64,000 nt of DNA from Yponomeuta sedellus (GCA_934045075.1 OW203726.1:13800037-13864036); one strand, 5' to 3'. Positions 9,053 through 20,559 are shown, numbered from the stretch's first letter. The notes: generated by a model not told the origin, from the sequence alone. A program made the numbers and translations.

Positions 9053-9744
9053 CTGTAATACATTGAATACAATACCATACATCGAATTGTCATAGTACCT
9101 ACGAGTATAATATATCATATTATTAATTGTAGTTTCATGAAATCCAGGCGGCCGACTCTCGCCTATGTGAATTAAAAGCTTAGACGCATAATATTCGAAG
9201 ACATTCGTCGCATAAAAATAGGATCCCTTGACAGATTCATTAGACATTTAGTTGAATTAGAAAATTCGAATTAAAGGGGCGTCAAAAAAATCGACGCGGA
9301 GCGGTCCCCCGATGCAAAGCGTGTGACTCCGGTCAAGATCCGAGGTCCGGATAAAAAATTATGGGGGTTTGAAAAGTACAAATTTCCAAAAAAATTGTAT
9401 GGAGACGAAAAACTGAAAATCGTCGCAGCTCCCCCGAGCATGGCGTTCAGAGTTCAGAATGCAGATTTTGGCTGTCGCTTGACTTTTTACCTACAATTCC
9501 AAGTTATAAGCCTTAAAGTGGTATACGATTTATTTTCTAATGAAATGAGAATTGGCTCCCACGTTACGCAACCCAGCCCGCGTTGCACGATGAAGCAATA
9601 AACCGTCTTATAATGCTATTGTATAGCGCCATCCTGCTCTACTTAGAGCTATGAAGTGAGATGAGTATAATTGACGGGAAAATAAAAAGGTGTAGCGGTT
9701 CGGGCTCTTTTACGCTAGGGTTAAATAATAGTTTTTTTTACGTA
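9053..9744. other. no feature recognised
   Basis: Includes a modestly GC-rich stretch at 9280-9460 with a 92-codon open frame. Nothing in its peptide is recognisable and I do not call it a gene. Confidence 0.4.
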
Positions 9745-9895
9745 GCTTATAAACGTCCCACTGCAGGGCATAGGCCTTCTCTCAGAGAGAGATTATGGGT
9801 TTAATTACCACGCGTGCCCCCCGGATTGGCAATTCCAAGCGCTGAGGTATTTGAACACCTCAGATACTTAGGTTTCCTCACGAATAGAAGAACAG
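9745..9895 (-). repeat. lepidopteran retroposon, 'GTCCCACTGCAGGGCA' family
   Basis: Opposite-strand copy of the family described at 3425. It shows CCACTGCAGGGCATAGGCC, CTCTCTCAGAGAGAG and ACCACGCGTG. Confidence 0.6.
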
Positions 9896-10234
9896 TTATG
9901 TCATATTGCTGTTAGGGCCAGAGTATGAGAACAGTGACAAAGAATGTTTGAAGTAGAACGTTGTTCAAAGGAAAATACTTAATGCATAAAAGGATACAGA
10001 ACATTTTATTGCAGAACCAGAAAAAAAGAATCTTATTATCTAATTGTCTAATAAAGTAAAGAAATTTAAACTTTACGAAACGACGTTGCCCGTTCCCTTT
10101 TCTGCGTTTCTAATTAGTTTTAAGGCGGCGGAATTAAGGGTGACTTAACAAAGGAGTATGTCACGGTCACCAACTATCAAGATACTAAATAAATCATAGC
10201 GATAAAATTTTTGGTAACATAATGTTCCGGAAAA
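9896..10234. other. no feature recognised
   Basis: AT-rich. A TTTATTGCAGAACCAG motif near 10000 hints at an old LINE tail, not resolved. Confidence 0.4.
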
Positions 10235-10590
10235 TGACCAAAGCTATGGAAGCGCAGCGGTAGAACGTCCACTTCACATTCGGGAGGTCGCGGGTTCGGA
10301 TCTCGGCATGTACCGCATGACTTTCTTTGAATTTACGTACATTAATGAAGTTGCCTAGAGAATAGCACCAACCCAAATTCTTCCTGCGGGTGTCGTAAAA
10401 GACGACTAAGGGACTCAAACCGGAGGGTGGGCAGCAGCGCCCCCTGCAGTACAATTCTACTAAATCCCCAACCCGCATGCCCTGCGTGGGGATTATGGGC
10501 ATTACCCAAGATGGCACAACCTTGCGCTCATTTGGGGAGGGCTATGTCCAGCAGTGGACTAATCTGAAGAAGAAGAAGAAGATGAAGTTG
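10235..10590 (+). mobile_element. tRNA-derived SINE with (GAA)n tail
   Basis: The head has GCGCAGCGGTAGAACG (A box) and GGTCGCGGGTTCGGATCTC (B box). The body contains GGGTGTCGTAAAAGACGACT, CCGGAGGGTGGGCAGCAG and CCCAACCCGCATGCCC, ending TGTCCAGCAGTGGACT and a GAAGAAGAAG tail. Fragments on the minus strand are at 32030-32170, 56100-56215 and 61370-61615. This is the most complete copy. Confidence 0.7.
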
Positions 10591-10624
10591 TAGTCGCATG
10601 CCAGCTGGTAACCGTGAAGAAAAT

Positions 10625-10765
10625 ACAAAACCTGAGTGTCTAAGCTGTTCATATATTTCAGGGCTTGAAATAGCCAATCCGCACTGGGCAAGCGTGGTAA
10701 CCAGGCCCTTAATATCACTCTGACATAAGGCATGTGGGACGTATATAGGCTACTTAAAAATACGT
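10625..10765 (+). repeat. lepidopteran retroposon (same family as 3425)
   Basis: AACCTGAGTGTCTAAG, GCAAGCGTGGTAA and CATGTGGGACGTATATAGGCTAC mark it as a same-strand member. Confidence 0.55.
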
Positions 10766-11104
10766 TCAGTCTTTTAGGCTATGGATTTTGTTGGTGAGGC
10801 AAGATGGGCAGTCACTACGCTTCGTAGCATGTCCTAGAGGTTGCCCGGGACTGTTTTTACTCTCAAAGTACTATACCAGCTGAAACGACTCTGATCGTTT
10901 ACGTTAGTTCTCATTTGCGACTCTCTAGTACTGTCTAAGTTAACTTATGCCTAATTGTTTACGGTCCCTGCATTTACGGTAAAACTAAGGAACTACTTCA
11001 ACGTGTCCGTAATGCATGCGTTCATTTTTGTTTCCACATGCCTGCTCAAGCTCACGTAACATCCTATATGACATAAAATTTACTCGTACATACAGACACA
11101 TACA
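10766..11104. other. no feature recognised
   Basis: Single-copy-looking sequence. No feature supported. Confidence 0.45.
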
Positions 11105-11270
11105 TTACTACTGGACCCACTCACTAGGATGCCCTGTATCGTAGGAACCAGAAACAACGACATCACAAACATGTAAACATCCTGCGGTTTTTTTTTGTCC
11201 CCAGCCGGGGTTCAAACCCGGGATCTTGCATGGAAGGCAGATGCGCAACCACTGCGCTACAATGGTCGTC
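11105..11270 (-). mobile_element. tRNA-derived SINE, 'accagaaacaacgacatc' family
   Basis: Minus-strand copy of the family at 3830. B box complement GGGGTTCAAACCCGGG, oligo-T linker, and ACCAGAAACAACGACATCAC body. Confidence 0.7.
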
Positions 11271-11379
11271 ATATGAATAAAACCAACCTGTAAAAAATTA
11301 CATTGTACTAAAAAATATCGTGGCAAATTTATTGTTTGGTGTAGTTATATCGCAGAAACAAAATCTCCTTCGGAGGAGA

Positions 11380-11560
11380 GTAATGGGGGATTGCATTAAA
11401 ATCACTTCGATCCCATTTTGTGTGCCGCCTCACCGTATTGCCGCCTTTTGCGGTAGCTTCAGGTTTCAGGTCACAAAGTGCTGGAACGATATATCGGCAC
11501 CTCTCCGCAAAAGACACTTTGAGAGTGCATATTATTAGAAAGCTTCTCCTGGTCTAACAG
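11380..11560 (+). pseudogene. non-LTR retrotransposon RT C-terminal fragment
   Basis: The plus frame reads PFCVPPHRIAAFCGSFRFQ then VTKCWNDISAPLR. This resembles the C terminus of insect LINE reverse transcriptases (P-xPxxRTxxFRxSF..xxxxWNxLP). It is open to a stop at 11536-11538. No upstream RT domain is present. Clade is uncertain (Jockey or R1 group). Confidence 0.55.
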
Positions 11561-11609
11561 ATATTCTTGCTCTAGTAAGTTTAAGGAATCATGAATTATT
11601 GTTAGTTAG

Positions 11610-11655
11610 ATAGATATAATATTCTTTATTGCATGTACACCAGGAATTACATTTT
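11610..11655 (-). repeat. LINE 3' tail piece
   Basis: AGATAGATATAATATTCTTTATTGCATGTACACCAGGAATTAC-type tail (ATCT repeat next to a polyadenylation-like AATAAAG complement), split from 11863-11950 by the RTE fragment at 11660-11862. GGAATTACAT lies at both junctions, consistent with insertion of that fragment. Confidence 0.45.
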
Positions 11656-11659
11656 TTTT

Positions 11660-11862
11660 TTACGTAGCCTCTTTGTTTGTGTCCCACTGCTGGGCAAAGG
11701 CCTCCCCCAATTCAGTCCAGAGTTTCCTGTCCTGGGCCACCTCAGGCCACTCCGGCAGATGGTTGTCGAGATCTTCTCTCCACCGTCTTCTAGGCCGGCC
11801 TCGATTACGATGTCCATCGTGTGGCACCCACTCGGTGGCGAGTTTCGCCCACCTGTCACAGG
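11660..11862 (-). pseudogene. RTE-clade LINE polymerase C terminus
   Basis: The minus frame reads WAKLATEWVPHDG, then RGRPRRRWREDLDNHL and WTELGEAFAQQWD before a stop. GRPxxRW-DDL followed by RxxW--LGEAFxQQW is the usual C-terminal signature of RTE elements in insects. It is heavily 5'-truncated. A GGAATTACAT on both sides suggests a ~10-bp target duplication inside an older LINE tail. Confidence 0.7.
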
Positions 11863-11950
11863 AATTACATAAGAGACTTAAAAAACAACAGTACAGTACA
11901 AGTGGCGGCCTTGTCACTAAAATTAATTGCTTCCAGACAACCATTGATGG
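11863..11950 (-). repeat. LINE 3' tail
   Basis: Continuation of the tail interrupted at 11655. Landmarks are AAACAACAGTACAGTACAAGTGGCGGCCTTGTCACTAAA and TTGCTTCCAGACAACC. Confidence 0.5.
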
Positions 11951-11954
11951 AAAG

Positions 11955-12090
11955 GAAAGGAAAGATAGTTTGAGCACTTTATTGCACAATCAGAAAAAAA
12001 ATGACTACCATGATTTCTTAAACCTACGTAGTATTATACAATTGGCGGTCTTATCGCTTAGAGTGATGTCATCCAGACAACCTTTGGATG
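11955..12090 (-). repeat. LINE 3' tail
   Basis: Second, related tail directly downstream: TTTGAGCACTTTATTGCAC, GGCGGTCTTATCGCTTAGAG and ATCCAGACAACCTTTGGATG. Reverse complement of the family at 16240-16372. Confidence 0.55.
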
Positions 12091-13467
12091 GTGTGGATTG
12101 CATGAAGAATATTGTCGGTAGGTGCAAAATTATGTACAAAAATAATAAAATCGAAAATATATTGATACTAGATAGCGAAAGATGACAATTATACCTAAGT
12201 ACTAAAAATTTAATAAAATGAAATAAAAAATATCAAATTACACATTATTATTTGAACATGTGTGCAATATTAATTATAATTATGTTTTTATTTTATTTTA
12301 TTACAAGAAGCTCACAGCGCAAATACAATTTAGATAGACAATTTTAACTTTTACTTACAAATACTTAACTTTTTTTTTATACGGTTAAAATTACAATAGT
12401 AAATTTGTTTTATGAGGATTTTACAAAAAATAAGCAAAGGCATGCAATTTGGAAGAAACACTAAGCTAAAAAAAATATATTGAACTTTGGTACACGACAG
12501 TTATGCATTTAATAAATATTACTAATACTAAGAGGGGATTAAATTTCGGTGTGGTTGTGTGTGTGTGTGTTTAATTTATGTGTGTAGTAGTGATAAAGTA
12601 TTTAAGGTGCTCAGCTTTGTTCGTTAGGGATACTTTGCAGCGTGTCCTTTAGCCGTCTTTTGAATACGGATTTGTTTGCGTGGAAAATGTCTTAGTCGAA
12701 GAACTTGGCGTTAACAGTGTATGGTAGTCGATGGCTGATTGAGTTCATTGTAATGATAATATTACATTCTTACAAGTAATAAATTTGGTATGATTGTTCG
12801 AAATTTGGTATGAATATTCCCTGTGTATCCCCTTAGCACTTTGTAATAACAAATAATAAGTGCTAAGGGGCTAAGATCGTGAACCGAATGAAAGAAAACA
12901 AATTTTAAGTAACATAAATAAATATTATGCACGGACCCCTCGTTACGTGTGTCTTTCTCGCGCTTGGCCAGTTTATACTATTATTGGAGTAATTTATTGT
13001 ATGACCAATGATGGGTCTCATCCGGTCGACTGATACTATTCGATTCTAACCAATTCGTAGGCAAATTGGGTTTGAGCCAGATTCAGATAGAAGGACCTAA
13101 TAAGGCAATATTGAAATTATTTGGTTCTGATACGAAATGGTGCATAATTCTCAAGGCCTTTCGGTTTTTGTACGTTCTGATTTATTTAAATCTATTCGGT
13201 CTTCGGTTTGGGCGAGGACCTTTTGTTATACCTTCTTGGGAAATATAAATGATGTCTTCCAATTGATCTTTTCGTATATCTAGAATATAAGTAATATATT
13301 TTTTTAATCTGACCCGGGTCAATGTGGAATGCCACATTTATCCATCGTTGGACTAAGCACACTCTTCTCTATCATTATCATTAAATTACGCAGGGTGTAA
13401 CAAATACCCAATAACTATCCGAAAATGGGAGATTCTAACCGTTAACACTTACAACTTTTACTTTTTA
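12091..13467. other. AT-rich DNA with one hairpin
   Basis: No gene. It contains a short (TG)n at about 12551-12571 and an 18-bp-arm hairpin at 12828-12872 (CCCCTTAGCACTT and AAGTGCTAAGGGG around a 15-nt AT loop). The hairpin may be the remains of a small inverted-repeat element. Confidence 0.45.
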
Positions 13468-13570
13468 GGGTTCCGTACCTCAAAAAAAGAAGGAACCGTT
13501 ATGGAATCACTGTCGTTTGTCCGTCACTCCGTCTGTTGGTCTGTCAAGACCCTTTACCTCGGAATGCGTG
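13468..13570 (+). repeat. GGGTTCCGTA repeat family
   Basis: AGGGTTCCGTACCTC, GGAACCGTTATGG and a GTCCGTC/CTGTC run. Related pieces are at 51936-52020 (+), 55763-55830 (+, the GGCCAAGTGCG half) and 56395-56580 (-). I recognise it as common in lepidopteran genomes. Its mobilising machinery is not evident here. Confidence 0.55.
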
Positions 13571-15534
13571 GAGGTATCGGTCGAAATTAATATTCAACTA
13601 AACTATGTACTCAAGTCTACGGACGCGACGCGCGCTCTCCCGTAGTGTGAGTTGAGCAACCGACGATGCGAGCTCCGTCTCCGCTCACCATGATTAAGCT
13701 CTGCGAATTGGAGCGAAACCTGGTCGGACTCTTCCGATATAACAACAATCATAAGTAGATCCGGACTAAAAGTCTACAATGTGTTGTGCTTACGAAAGTG
13801 TTGGTTCAAAAACAAGTCTACGGGGTTTGAAACAATCAAACTTTTAAGTTAGGACAAGAAACACTCACGGCCGACTATGCCAAGTAAGTCTTATGCTGCA
13901 AATACAGGAAAAAACTGATAACTACACATTTGCCATGAAATCATAAAAAAATCGTCTTTGAAGGTCGGAAAAAACTACAAGACTAGATGCCTACACTATT
14001 TATAATATGTAAGTACCTAATTACCTGCAGATTTGAACAGAACTCTCCGTGCGCGATTCCGACTCGCACATGGCCGATTTTATTTATTTTGGTACACTTT
14101 GAAACAACAAAAACAGTCCGTCAAACCAATCGATGTAAACTTACCTGGACTACTATGTCAAATATGTACAATTTGAACTTGGTTCTAGGCAATCTACTTA
14201 TCAAACAAACTTTGCTTTTTGTGAACCATTAAAACAAGTCGTAAAGGCTTTCAAACTCGTACCAAACGGAGATTCGTCGAAGCAGTGCCGACTCCACGGT
14301 AAATTAAACAGCATTTTAGCAACAAATCAATCCAACAGAAGGACAGTTTTGACATACTCAGGTATCCAAGCGGGTTAGGCAGAGACCAGCCCGGGAAACT
14401 CGATGGCGATAGTTGCGTGTTTTAAATGTCAAAAGTCGCGAATTTCCAGTACATTTGTAGTTAGATTCTGAAGTTTTATTGTCACAAAACGCGTGACTAG
14501 TGCCATCGTACTACCCAGGCCACTTACCACGATCCCGTCAAATATCAGTTTATCTCCTGATCGATTGCTTGCCACTCATCCAATTTATTACAAGACTATT
14601 CAACATTGCATTAAAACGCAAACTATTACCGCGCGTTTCATCAAAGTTTTAAAAAATAATTTCAAAAGTCAAAGTAAAAGACAAAAGAATTTTATTCACT
14701 ATAAAAACAAAATGTTTACTCAATGAACGTTAAAGCTGTTAGTTCCAGAATTAATAGATTATGTGGAAAATAAACAAACAAAGAAACTCCACATTTCATA
14801 AAGTTTCATAAAATGTTGTTTCATAATTCATAACGTACTTTACGCACTCAATTGTAGAGCTGAACTGTATAATTGTTCTGTGAAGCAAGGCACTTCAAAC
14901 CACCAAACACCATGTTTTCATAAAAGTACTTCTATGACTTACTTGGCATATTGTCCTGTTGAAAAATTAAGGTTTTTACAAATTTTCGCCATTATTGTTG
15001 TCAGAAATATGGACATTTTAATTTTTGCTTCTATTTACGAAAAAAGTTCAGTTGTATCAAGAAATGCATGCCTTTAAGAGTTATGTATTCTAAAGTTTAA
15101 TCTCAAAGTCCTCTCAAACAAAGTTACCAATAGCTAATGTTGCATAAATTTGCGTCGTTCTTCTGCTATATATTTATCGGCTATTCGGAGCTTTGATTTA
15201 GCACAGCTACGCCAACCCGCTTTCGCCTCGTTTTCCGGAAACAAATATCCGTTACTAGACAGAAAGACTTCCTCAGTTGTTTTAACCATTTTATGATCTT
15301 AAAGGGCTGCATAAAACTAGCCACACGCTATTTCAAACCCCTTATTCACATTATTTTATATGTTCAATTAATTTATTAAAATATACATGGCCCCACGGCT
15401 GTGCAGCAACAAAAATAATTAAATGTGTTGATGGCATATTTTGTTTTGTACACATGTAATTTTATTTTTAAGTAGGTAATACCTGCATTAATACGTATTA
15501 ACTAGTGGGTTAGGCCGACTAAGCTGTCAGTATG
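13571..15534. other. no feature recognised
   Basis: Mostly single-copy AT-rich DNA. GGTCGGACTCTTCC at about 13724 recurs near 6036. No open frame looks real. Confidence 0.45.
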
Positions 15535-15640
15535 GTCAAGGTGCTGGGCAGACCTACAACATCTAAAACAATGTCCCAGGCACTGCAGCGTCCGAGTGGT
15601 CCCTTCACCCATCTAGTGTGAGTTAAGATGCCACTAGACG
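15535..15640. repeat. unnamed dispersed repeat
   Basis: ACATCTAAAACAATGTCCCAGGCACTGCAGCG is found in inverse complement at about 44346-44380. Two copies only, family unknown. Confidence 0.35.
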
Positions 15641-15894
15641 CTGTATAAATCATCTCATCAAGACGATGCAGAGGCCAATACCTGCATAAATTTGGTTATA
15701 CTTATTATGTAACATTACTTTTCACAGCTATCTGTGGAAACTTTTAATGACTGCCTGTTTTTATATCTGCTATGTAATAATTATTATGTTTGTTTAGTCA
15801 CTAGTTTTCCTAAATATGGTAAATAAATAGAAAAATAATTGCCCAACTTATTTGGAAAATAAACCGACTAAACGTATAAAATTATTAATCTGAC

Positions 15895-16095
15895 CACATT
15901 CGTCCACTGCTGCCTGCATAGTGCCTCTAGGGTACGCTACTTCTTTCTGTCCCGGGCCATCCTTATCCAGCCGCTACCAGTAACCTACCTCAGTTCATCG
16001 GTCGCGAGGGTGTCCTGCGCTGCATTTGCTAGTCTGTGGTCTTCACTTGAGAACCTTTGCACCCAACTGACCATCGGTTCTTCGGCATGATGAGC
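15895..16095 (-). pseudogene. RTE-clade LINE polymerase C-terminal relic
   Basis: On the minus strand it shows NRWSVG, then a region of the EDHRLANAAQD type, GSGWIRMARDR and QQWT, broken by frame changes and stops. The order matches the RTE C terminus (WAGH..DxRW, W-DD, GxxWxxxAxDR, LGEAYVQQWT). The CCACTGCTGCCTGCATAGTGCCTC end is the conserved QQW-encoding segment in reverse. Confidence 0.55.
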
Positions 16096-16239
16096 AGCTC
16101 ACGAAAAAAAATATCTGTAATTTTATGATACCAGTCGAGAGGCTAAATAAGGCATAAGTCCTCTTAAGTAGTATAGTATTATTATTTTCTATGTTTTTCT
16201 GTACATCTACTTCCTTCTCTAATGTATTAGTCCAGTTCA

Positions 16240-16372
16240 TCCAAAGGTTGTCTGGAAGAGATCACTCTTAGTGAGAAGGCTGCCGTCTGTACTCTTAGGT
16301 TAAGAAATGTCCGTGTAATTTCCATTTTATGTACAATAAAGTGTTTTCTATCTATCTATAGTTAGTATCTTA
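16240..16372 (+). repeat. LINE 3' end with (TCTA)n tail
   Basis: GTCTGGAAGAGATCACTCTTAGTGAGA forms a stem-loop. Then come AATGTCCGTGTAATTTCC, TACAATAAAGTG and a (TATC)n tail. Reverse copies are at 59310-59405 and, related, 33495-33600 and 11955-12090. Typical 3' end of a lepidopteran CR1- or Jockey-like LINE. Confidence 0.6.
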
Positions 16373-16460
16373 AATAGCTATATAGTAACACTGGTAAATG
16401 AGACAATGAAACGAAGTAACGTAATATTCCCAATATATTGTTCAATTATTAGCACACTAT

Positions 16461-16606
16461 AAAAACTGTATTTACACGGATTTTACGCGGTACTTGAAAA
16501 AGTGCCGAGACGTCGGAAAATTGTAAAAATGTAAAATTAAACGAGTAAAACCCGTGTAAATACAGTTTTTATTATGTCTAGTGCTCGTGTTAACCTTCGA
16601 AAATAC
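16461..16606 (+). mobile_element. short inverted-repeat retroposon, 'AAGTGCCGAGACGTCGG' family
   Basis: The 146-bp unit has internal inverse repeats AAAAACTGTATTTACACGG and CCGTGTAAATACAGTTTTT. It is bounded by a perfect 14-bp duplication TATTAGCACACTAT at 16447-16460 and 16607-16620. A second copy at 62080-62215 lacks the left arm. The long duplication suggests LINE-type integration despite the MITE-like fold. Confidence 0.7.
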
Positions 16607-16620
16607 TATTAGCACACTAT

Positions 16621-17194
16621 TAAGCTAACACGTGTAATGATTACGCAAGTTTTATTTAAAAAATCTTGTTCAAAATGTGACCGCTCATCCTGATCGTTAT
16701 ATCAACGCATTGTAAAACCATTGTTTGGGAAGCATGAGGTAGTAATTATATCCTTGGATTTCATTACGACTTTTTTTCTCTATAGTCACAATAAAATACA
16801 AACAAGACACCAAAAATACGTGGGTATTTATACATACCTATATATAAACCACATTGCAAATAAAGACTTACTAGGTAATGGATTACTCCATTATATATAG
16901 AGAGATATATTCTCGTCTTGCATTTGTACAATTAGGTATTATTAAAATGGTTGAGCGGGAGCGGTACCACTCAAATGGCAAATGGATCAATTCAATCAAA
17001 GCGGTATTTAAATAAGATAGTTTTTATGACTCATTCGAGATTTGGCAGTCGGAAATGATTTATACCTAGCTGGAGCTGTAAACGCAAACACACCACAGGG
17101 TTTCAAATGCCGGCCTATTTCGGGCTCTTAATACAACTTTCCCCACTCATTAGAACCCTCTCTCATTAGTACCTACGTAGCGCGTAGAGCGAAC
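16621..17194. other. no feature recognised
   Basis: AT-rich DNA. No feature supported. Confidence 0.45.
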
Positions 17195-17197
17195 TAA

Positions 17198-17622
17198 GGC
17201 TGGGCGCATGCTGAGACGCAGGCGACGCTGCTGCGTCGCATCTGCGCTGCGCTGTGCTGCGCAGCGCAGATTTTGTAAAGCATGTAACGTCATTGAGCTA
17301 CGTACTCTGCGGCACAGGCACGTTCGACGCAGACATGTGTCTGCCCTGCTCTGCGTCTCGTTGCAGTGCCGGCACAGATTTCAGCGCGACGCGTGGACGT
17401 CGAGGCGTGTTTACTAATAATTTTGTTGCAATAACAGAACATTTAATTGAATCATCCAGACTAATCAAAAAAGATATTGAAAGAGTTATTATGGGAGAGA
17501 ATTGCCAAGGAATGGAGCGAATAGTTGCATCGCAGCATGCGGTGGGGGCCTATGTCTGCCTCAACTGCCCTGCCCAGTACTGAACTGTGCTGCGTCGCCT
17601 GCGTCTCATCATGCGCCCAGCC
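17198..17622. mobile_element. GC-rich DNA transposon remnant, Harbinger-like ends
   Basis: GGCTGGGCGCATGCTGAGACG on the left is matched by the inverse complement at the right (GGCTGGGCGCATGATGAGACG), about 31 bp with one mismatch. The flanks are TAA at 17195-17197 and TTA at 17623-17625, a TWA-type site with one mismatch. The interior has an open stretch with TEHLIESSRLIKKDIERV, possibly transposase-derived but unrecognised. Superfamily assignment is tentative. Confidence 0.55.
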
Positions 17623-17841
17623 TTATACGCGCTGCATGCAAACGCGACACACAAAGTCATCTTTCAACGTAGATCAACGTGGGTGGGTTATCTGCAAGCG
17701 TTAAAAACGTTATGTAGAGCATCAGTCTGAGTTTACAAAGTGAAAAAAAAACTAGTCAACTTATTACGTAGCGTAGCCAGTTGTCAGTGTGTCACTGTAA
17801 ATGCCAATGTGTGCGTGTCTGCGGACGTCACTTACCTTGGT

Positions 17842-18060
17842 CTGTTAGCTTTTAGAATAAACCTCGGGCTCTAGAGTAGGCTTCGGTTTTCGCCGAAAGC
17901 TCACGAGTGTACTACTTCCTGCTCTGTATAAAACTTTTCTTCACTATTTTGAAAAGTTATGTAAAGTTAAGTGTCATATTTGGTTCGATATTTCTATTAC
18001 ACGAATATATCAGATTCTATCCGATAGTAGCCGAGGTATCTATATTCTAAAAGCTAACAG
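17842..18060. mobile_element. MITE, CTGTTAGCTTTTAGAATA ends
   Basis: Perfect ~18-bp inverted termini (CTGTTAGCTTTTAGAATA at both ends) continuing weakly through CCTCGG. Includes a small stem CTTCGGTTTTCGCCGAAAG. A homologous copy at 58599-59005 is interrupted by an LR retroposon. Confidence 0.7.
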
Positions 18061-18149
18061 CCTATACGTAGATGTTGTGTGGGGATCGCATCGCTTTTGA
18101 GCGAAATTTTGTTCAACACGTTCGTTCGTTCGATTTTTGTCTTTGCGTG

Positions 18150-18475
18150 GTATGTCTATGTAAAAATTTTCGGTTTGTCTTTTACAAAGCGTCTTATCAG
18201 TTACCGCCTCAAGCGTCTAGATGTAGATTAGGCAGGATACTTAGATATACATATATCTGTGTCACATCTGTGTACCTTCTTTTAGTAGTCACCCACTTAT
18301 TCTATAAAATGGAGCTGTTATGTTTATGTAAAAAATATTTCGGTGTCTGTTTGTAAAAAACACGGCGTCTTATCAGTTATCGCCTCAAGCCTCTAGATGT
18401 AGATTAGGCAGATACTTAGATCTATATCTTTTAGTACCCGCTTATGCTATAATTTGGAGATGTTATCTTAAGTGC
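18150..18475. repeat. tandem duplication, ~170-bp unit
   Basis: TATGTxTATGTAAAAA...TTTCGG...GCGTCTTATCAGTTA, GCCTCAAGC and TCTAGATGTAGATTAGGCAG occur twice, starting about 18150 and 18318. Confidence 0.6.
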
Positions 18476-18639
18476 ATTTGAGTGTTTGATATTCAGAAAC
18501 ATCATAAACCTTATCTAATATTTAAAAAAATATAGGTGTTTTGACAAGTGAAGAGTTCAATAAATTTAGGTTTTCAAGTATTTACGGAGATTAGGAATGG
18601 AGACTAGAACTGAGTCAATACAGACATCGATATCAACCC

Positions 18640-18740
18640 TTTGTATGTCCCACTGCTGGGGCACGGGATCTGACCTGACCTTCCTGCGATGCAGGAAGAG
18701 ACTTGTGCCCCAATTGAGACATATCATGGAGGATTTATGT
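18640..18740. repeat. 5S-derived SINE tail, inverted pair
   Basis: The tail GTCCCACTGCTGGGGCACGGG (reverse) abuts a forward TTCCTGCGATGCAGGAAGAGACTTGTGCCCC, giving a small snap-back structure of the 3' end of the SINE described at 21385. Confidence 0.55.
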
Positions 18741-19799
18741 TATTTCAGTCTACGTGTGAACAAATCGTTAGTACCTAGAAATCGGAAAAAAACAATAATG
18801 TCTGTCTATGTCCGTATACCCAGCAGGACCCTACGTCTGATTCGATTAACGATTAAAGTTTTACTTACCTAGTAATTAGTACCTTCTGAAAAGTATAAGT
18901 AAAATAATAGTACCTTAACAGTTAGCCAGAAAACTTACATGTTTTGCCAGTAGGACCCTCCGTTGTTAGAAGGTCTTCAGATCAGTAGTGTATGTCCCCG
19001 TATAGCGGTCAATTAGTACCTATAGATTTTCCTCCTTTTCTTAGAAAAAAGTTATTAGTTTATAAGAAACAAAAGATTTATTTTGCCAGCAGGACCCTTT
19101 TTAGTTTTAGGGTTTTCAGTCCAGACATACATATTTCCGAACAGCTTAATATTAGTACCTTTCATGTTTATGAGGTTCGTAATTAAATAACATCGAAATA
19201 AATAAAAAAAATGCTTTTCATTTTTAGGTAATATTAGACAGAGCTAGTCTATGCATATAAAGAATTTAAGGGAGTGTAGCTTCTGAAAACTGGTTGATCT
19301 GTGAACTGCTATCAGTGTTACCAGTATACTCAGTGTTACCAAAGGAGTTTGGTCAACAGCATACAAATATCAGTAAGAATAAATAAAACTGACGATTTCC
19401 GTCGAATCCAATTACCTAATTTCAAAGACTAATTTGGCATGGATACATTAGGGTGAATTTCATCAAAAGTTTTTTTTGTGTAATTTCGGTGATATTTTTT
19501 TTATTCCAGCCCCATTCTAATATGTTTCTTTGGTAACAAATAAAAATTTAGCCTTTTTTGTAACATGCGTGCGAGTGGGCGTCAATTATCATCAAAACTT
19601 ACTTATATATTCAGTAATAAAATTTGATGTGTCCACTGAAATGAAAAGTATCCACTGAAATAATAACTTTGGTTGTCTGTCTGTTATTATTGTGCGGAAT
19701 ATAAACAATGTTCAAACAAAAATAAATTTAATACACAATTTTGAAATAAATGAAATGAATATAAAACTAGTTAATAATTATAGTAATGAATGTTCTTTT

Positions 19800-19870
19800 T
19801 CTTATGCACTAACCCGTGCTAAGGACAATTAAAAAAAAAAATTAGGCGCTAAATAGGTTTTGTAAGTTTT
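19800..19870 (-). mobile_element. LR retroposon, minimal
   Basis: TGCACTAACCCGTGCTAAGG (R tail in reverse) is joined through an oligo-A run to GGCGCTAAATAGGTTTTGTAA (L in reverse). The core is absent. It lies in the centre of the foldback element. Confidence 0.55.
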
Positions 19871-20381
19871 GTTGTAAATGGCCACCGAAACGAAAAAAAA
19901 AATGTCCCCATGTCAATGAAATGATAAACTAAATTTTTTGGCGGGAAACAACAAGACGTTGCGACCGCTGCAAACGCACCGAGCGCTCGAGCCGGACTCA
20001 ACCGAAATGAGTAAATTTGAGGGAGGCGCAGCAATGCAATGTTGACGGAGCTATTTTTTTACTAAAACTTTCTGTCCACTAAAATGATAACTTTTTTCCG
20101 GACAAAAGTTGTCTGCCTGCCAAATGTATAAGGAGGAACATTTTAGACAAAGAAATGGTTTTTTTGATAGGCTATTTAATTTGATGAAATGAAAATAGAT
20201 TCAAATCCATATAATATATCGTATGTTCAGGCTATGATTTTTATGAGCGGAATTGGGTTCAGGACAGGTCACAGTGATGATAAAATGACTGACATTTTTT
20301 TTTGGGTGTAATACACGCAGTAAGTCATTTTTTTTTTGCCAAGGTAGAGAAGTACTTACTTTACTAAGAAAAAATATAGCA

Positions 20382-20559
20382 AAAAACCTTGTTAGATATC
20401 AAAAATTCCACCCATGCCGAGACTCGAACCCGCGACTTCTGGCTAACCGTGCCAGCGCTCTCCTAACTGAGCTAATGGGCGACTTACCGACATCTGTGAA
20501 ATTTCGAACCTCTTTAAAATACTCTCTCTTAGCACGGGTTACTGCATTAAAAAGAATAT
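20382..20559 (+). mobile_element. LR retroposon with one reverse tRNA-like core
   Basis: A degraded L is followed by the tRNA-like core on the minus strand (20409-20481), then directly by the R tail TTAGCACGGGTTACTGCATT. AAAAATATAGCA at 20370-20381 and 20560-20571 is a perfect 12-bp duplication. R's inner half is missing here, so L has little to pair with. Confidence 0.75.

Noticed and set aside
17208..17583. Arginine/cysteine-rich open frames
   Set aside because: Produced by GC-rich transposon termini; only the TEHLIESSRL part could be a relic and it is noted under the element.
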